From Myxococcales bacterium (GTDB taxonomy: Bacteria > Myxococcota_A > Polyangia > Polyangiales > Polyangiaceae): 64,000 nt of DNA. Positions 61,543 through 64,000 of this stretch are shown here, in pieces. The notes beneath the pieces were generated by a model, which worked only from the letters and a program-made list of their open reading frames with translations, was not told where the DNA came from and did no database searches. The position numbers were made by a program, and so were the translations under genes. How positions within the stretch are numbered: position 1 is the stretch's first letter; every line of letters begins with the position of its first letter. The stretch lies in contig JADJKB010000003.1 of assembly GCA_016706225.1 (NCBI GenBank), positions 558,001-622,000 on the forward strand, in the 5' to 3' direction.

Positions 61543-63156
61543 TCAGACCGCTCGAGCGCCGGAGTCGATCTGCGTCGGCGCTTCGGACTCGAGCGTGGCG
61601 CGTCGCTCCGGCAGCTTCAGAGCGGTCTGGACCTGGAGCGCAAGGTCATCACTGCCGCGTCGCCCGGAGGGCACCTGAATTTGCTCGAGTGCCCGGGCCA
61701 TCTCACCCGCGGTGGCAAGTCGCTGGTCGACCTCCCGTGCAAGAACCCGTTCGAAAAACCCGGTCCAAGCGAGGTCGATGTCGGAACGCGCCGAGGTGAT
61801 TGGCGGAATCGGCTCCGACACCACGGCAAATAGGGTCGCGCTCTCGTTGTCGCGAGCAAACAGGCGTCTGCCGGCCAGGAGCTCCCACAAGATGACCCCC
61901 AGGCCGAACAGATCACAGCGCGGATCGAGCGGCTGACCCAGCACGGCCTCCGGTGCCATGTATCCGACGTGACCCGCTACATGTTTGGTGCGCGCCGACT
62001 CTGCATCGTAGAGCGCACGCGCCAGACCAAAGTCGGAGATCTTCACCTCCCCGGTGCGGGACAGGAGCACGTTAGCGGGGCTCATGTCGCGATGAATGAT
62101 GCGCAGCGCGGCGCCATCCCCTCCACGGGCCCCTTCGTGAGAGTGCAAGAGGCCCGCGAGCACCTCCTGCCCGATGTGCGCGACCGTAGCCGGAGAGAGT
62201 TGGTGGCCGGCCAGGGTCGAGCGCCGCATGAACGCCAACAAGGTCAGGCCGTCGACGTACTCCATCGCCAGAAAGTAGGTCTGCTCGACGCGCCCGAAGT
62301 CGAACACCTGCACGATGTTCGGGTGCACCAGGCGCGCAGACAACTCGGCCTCACGTCGAAAAGCATCCACGAACTCGGGTTGTTCGGCCAGGTGCGGATG
62401 AATGCGTTTGATGGCAACACGCCGTTCGAAGCCACCCTCTGGGCAGTAGAGGGCTTCGTGCACCGTCCCCATTCCGCCGGCCGCAATCTGACGAGTGACA
62501 CGATACTTGCCGAACAGATCTTGTGCTCGGACATCGCTGTCCGCGCGGCCGATGGCGCGCCTCAGCCCGCGAGCCAGGAGCATGGCCAAAACTCCGGCAA
62601 AGCTCAGCGACGTCGCCCGTGTGATCTGGGTGCCAACGGAGAAGAGCGGTTGGCTCGCGATCGCGGCCGGTAGCTCGCCCCGCGCGACCCAGAAGTAGAG
62701 TGCCAGGAAGGCCACGCTGCTCGAGAGGCCCACGAGCAACGGTGTCAGCGGTCGTAGACGCGCGACGGCGGCGACGATCAGCGCGGAGAACAACATTGGC
62801 GGGAGCCACGAGCCGAGTGCGTACGCGGCGCCCTGCACGCGCACGAGCAACAAGAGCGTGATCCACGGCAGCGAGCTCTCGACCAAGATCGAGCAAAGTG
62901 CCACGACGGGGCCTGCCGCTCCGCGCTCGAGCGAGTACGCCGCCAGCGTGAACCAGGCAAAGAGCACGCCCGCCGTGAGGGCCGTCCACAAGCCCAGCGG
63001 TCGGGAGATCACCACCGCGACGACCAGGGCTCCGAGGGCACCGACCAAGGTCAGGACTTGCCAGACGCGAAGAACCGCCAGCTCGATTCGCCGGAGTTGC
63101 TCCCCAAGCGCCAGGTCCAGTGGTTCGCGCAGCGATGTGGACTCTTCCCCCGGCAC
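61543..63156 (-). CDS. Ser/Thr protein kinase with N-terminal membrane segments
   Basis: About 537 residues from GTG 63156; TTG 63174 is also in frame. About six membrane helices occupy the first 190 residues (VLTLVGALGALVVAVVISRP, LLVGLSSSVAFLALYFWVA). The kinase domain at about 230-510 is complete: YRVTRQIAAGGMGTVHEALY, the Lys in VAIKRIHPHL, HRDMSPANVLL, SDFGLAR and YMAPEAVLGQ. The membrane part precedes the kinase, opposite to the two other kinases in the window. It may sense a membrane or periplasmic signal. Confidence 0.85.
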   Translation of the reverse strand: MPGEESTSLREPLDLALGEQLRRIELAVLRVWQVLTLVGALGALVVAVVISRPLGLWTALTAGVLFAWFTLAAYSLERGAAGPVVALCSILVESSLPWITLLLLVRVQGAAYALGSWLPPMLFSALIVAAVARLRPLTPLLVGLSSSVAFLALYFWVARGELPAAIASQPLFSVGTQITRATSLSFAGVLAMLLARGLRRAIGRADSDVRAQDLFGKYRVTRQIAAGGMGTVHEALYCPEGGFERRVAIKRIHPHLAEQPEFVDAFRREAELSARLVHPNIVQVFDFGRVEQTYFLAMEYVDGLTLLAFMRRSTLAGHQLSPATVAHIGQEVLAGLLHSHEGARGGDGAALRIIHRDMSPANVLLSRTGEVKISDFGLARALYDAESARTKHVAGHVGYMAPEAVLGQPLDPRCDLFGLGVILWELLAGRRLFARDNESATLFAVVSEPIPPITSARSDIDLAWTGFFERVLAREVDQRLATAGEMARALEQIQVPSGRRGSDDLALQVQTALKLPERRATLESEAPTQIDSGARAV

Positions 63157-63225
63157 GCCCCATCGTATCCGCAAATCGACGGGCCGGTCGCCTCCGTGGA
63201 CCGCGCCTTCGGCTATGCTCAGAGC

Positions 63226-63552
63226 ATGCGGGTGAGCGCCGCCGGCCTTCTTTTCCTATTACTCGTCGCCTGTTCGTCGTCCGAAGACGCGGGCTGCAAG
63301 AACGACAACGACTGCAAAGGCGATCGTGTGTGTGAAAGCGGTCAGTGTGTGAGCCCGGCCGCCGGGGGCAGCTCGGCCGGCGGCAGCGGGGGAAGCGGCG
63401 GATTCGGTGGGGGCGGGGGAACCAGCGTTGCGACCGGCGGCGTCGCGGGTTGCGGCGCCGAGTGCAAGACGTCGGCCGGTACGTGCTGCGCGGGACCCGG
63501 CGTGTGCGCGGCCGTCCCTCCGTGCCTCGGCAATCCGTGTTGCTCAGAGTGA
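63226..63552 (+). CDS. small Cys/Gly-rich lipoprotein
   Basis: A 108-residue predicted lipoprotein from ATG 63226 (AAGLLFLLLVAC, lipobox LVAC). A Cys module (CKNDNDCKGDRVCESGQC), Gly/Ser linker, and a second Cys part (CGAECKTSAGTCCAGPGVC) follow. A TATGCT -10 lies six bases before the ATG, suggesting a leaderless transcript, as for the Cys-rich gene at 19018. Function unknown. Confidence 0.65.
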   Translation: MRVSAAGLLFLLLVACSSSEDAGCKNDNDCKGDRVCESGQCVSPAAGGSSAGGSGGSGGFGGGGGTSVATGGVAGCGAECKTSAGTCCAGPGVCAAVPPCLGNPCCSE

Positions 63553-63555
63553 AGC

Positions 63556-64000
63556 TCAAGCCGCCGCGTACCCGTTCGAGCTCGGATTGTCGCGGCTCTG
63601 CCAGAGACCGGCCGCTCGCGTCGCGAGCACCGTGCCCAAGCCGGTCGCGAGCAGCGCAAAGGTGATGAGATCACCGAGCCACGGGATGAGACCGACCACG
63701 AAAAAGGCCGCGATGCCGAAGGCCAGGTGCACGTAGCGGTTGGCGGTCCGGTGGCCGATCAAGGCCGCACCGAACGTCCGGAGCACGGCCACGACGCCGG
63801 CGTAGGCTCCAAACACGGCTGCAATCGCCAGAACCGCGGCAAACGGAATGCCAATGATGGTCACACACAGGGTGACCGCGAGCACACCGAGCGCGACGAA
63901 GCCCAAGAGCCCCAGCGCAAAGGCTCGCACGGGGCGCGCCGCAACCTCGAGCTCGAGTCGCTCCATACGGCTCTCCAAGAGCGCGATCAGCACGAGGCCG
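63556..64000 (-). CDS. membrane protein, partial at right edge
   Basis: The frame runs from the right window edge to the stop at 63556. The visible 148 residues have about four membrane helices (GLLGFVALGVLAVTLCVTII, AIAAVFGAYAGVVAVLRTFG, AFFVVGLIPWLGDLITFALL). This looks like the multi-helix tails of bactofilin- or anti-sigma-associated proteins, but I cannot name the family. A GTG at 63993 could start it, or the frame may extend beyond the window. Confidence 0.5.
   Translation of the reverse strand, partial: GLVLIALLESRMERLELEVAARPVRAFALGLLGFVALGVLAVTLCVTIIGIPFAAVLAIAAVFGAYAGVVAVLRTFGAALIGHRTANRYVHLAFGIAAFFVVGLIPWLGDLITFALLATGLGTVLATRAAGLWQSRDNPSSNGYAAA

Noticed and set aside
1..64000. CRISPR array, tRNA, rRNA or prophage
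   Set aside because: No regularly spaced direct repeats, no tRNA cloverleaf or rRNA core sequence was noticed, and no phage structural or integrase-like proteins are encoded.

Overview
The window looks like chromosomal DNA of a high-GC member of the Myxococcota, probably Polyangia. The evidence is three Hanks-type Ser/Thr kinases with appended membrane segments, an FHA-domain sigma-54 activator, several sigma-54 (-24/-12) promoters, a MYXO-CTERM sorting tail, AgmX/PglI-type and PEGA domains, and many lipoproteins with Gly/Ser-rich or Cys-rich linkers. No rRNA, tRNA, CRISPR array, prophage or transposase gene was seen. The assignment is inference from gene content.

Layout. 1-6070: the 3' end of an M1-type peptidase with HEAT repeats, an enoyl-CoA hydratase, a frameshifted formylglycine-generating-enzyme-like protein, a kinase and its partner. 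6073-9407: an FHA/AAA+ sigma-54 activator next to two genes (PEGA membrane protein, PilZ protein), each with a -24/-12 promoter and the same TCCGGAC/GTCCGGAC site pair upstream. 9438-19000: a receiver protein and two giant FecR-like/VIT/VWA/AgmX/TPR proteins in tandem. 19018-26440: Cys-rich surface and lipoproteins, a MYXO-CTERM protein behind a sigma-54 promoter, an M20 amidohydrolase and ApbE. 26538-33596: a zinc peptidase plus ATP-grasp pair, an MFS exporter, a stretch of poor sequence over two damaged genes (about 30.2-31.1 kb), and a radical SAM plus methyltransferase pair. 33642-43132: housekeeping genes (transaldolase, YbeY, HU, phosphatase, Lnt) and a membrane sulfatase, bracketed by two inverted copies of a 160-bp MITE-like repeat. 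43163-48532: truncated remnants, a kinase and an OmpA porin-like protein. 48655-55990: a multi-spanning membrane protein, an outer-membrane barrel, then RlmI and a four-gene run ending in an ECF sigma factor with its FecR/anti-sigma partner. 56058-64000: remnants, Gly-rich lipoproteins, a cysteine-peptidase-like lipoprotein with a somatomedin-B tail, YqeY, a kinase with N-terminal membrane segments, and a membrane protein cut by the window edge.

Common themes are signalling at the envelope (kinases, PilZ, receiver, ECF and sigma-54 control) and surface or lipoprotein display. Several genes carry single-base frameshifts in G/C-rich runs and one stretch is full of G/C homopolymers, so parts of the sequence may contain assembly errors. 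Other broken genes look like real deletion scars.
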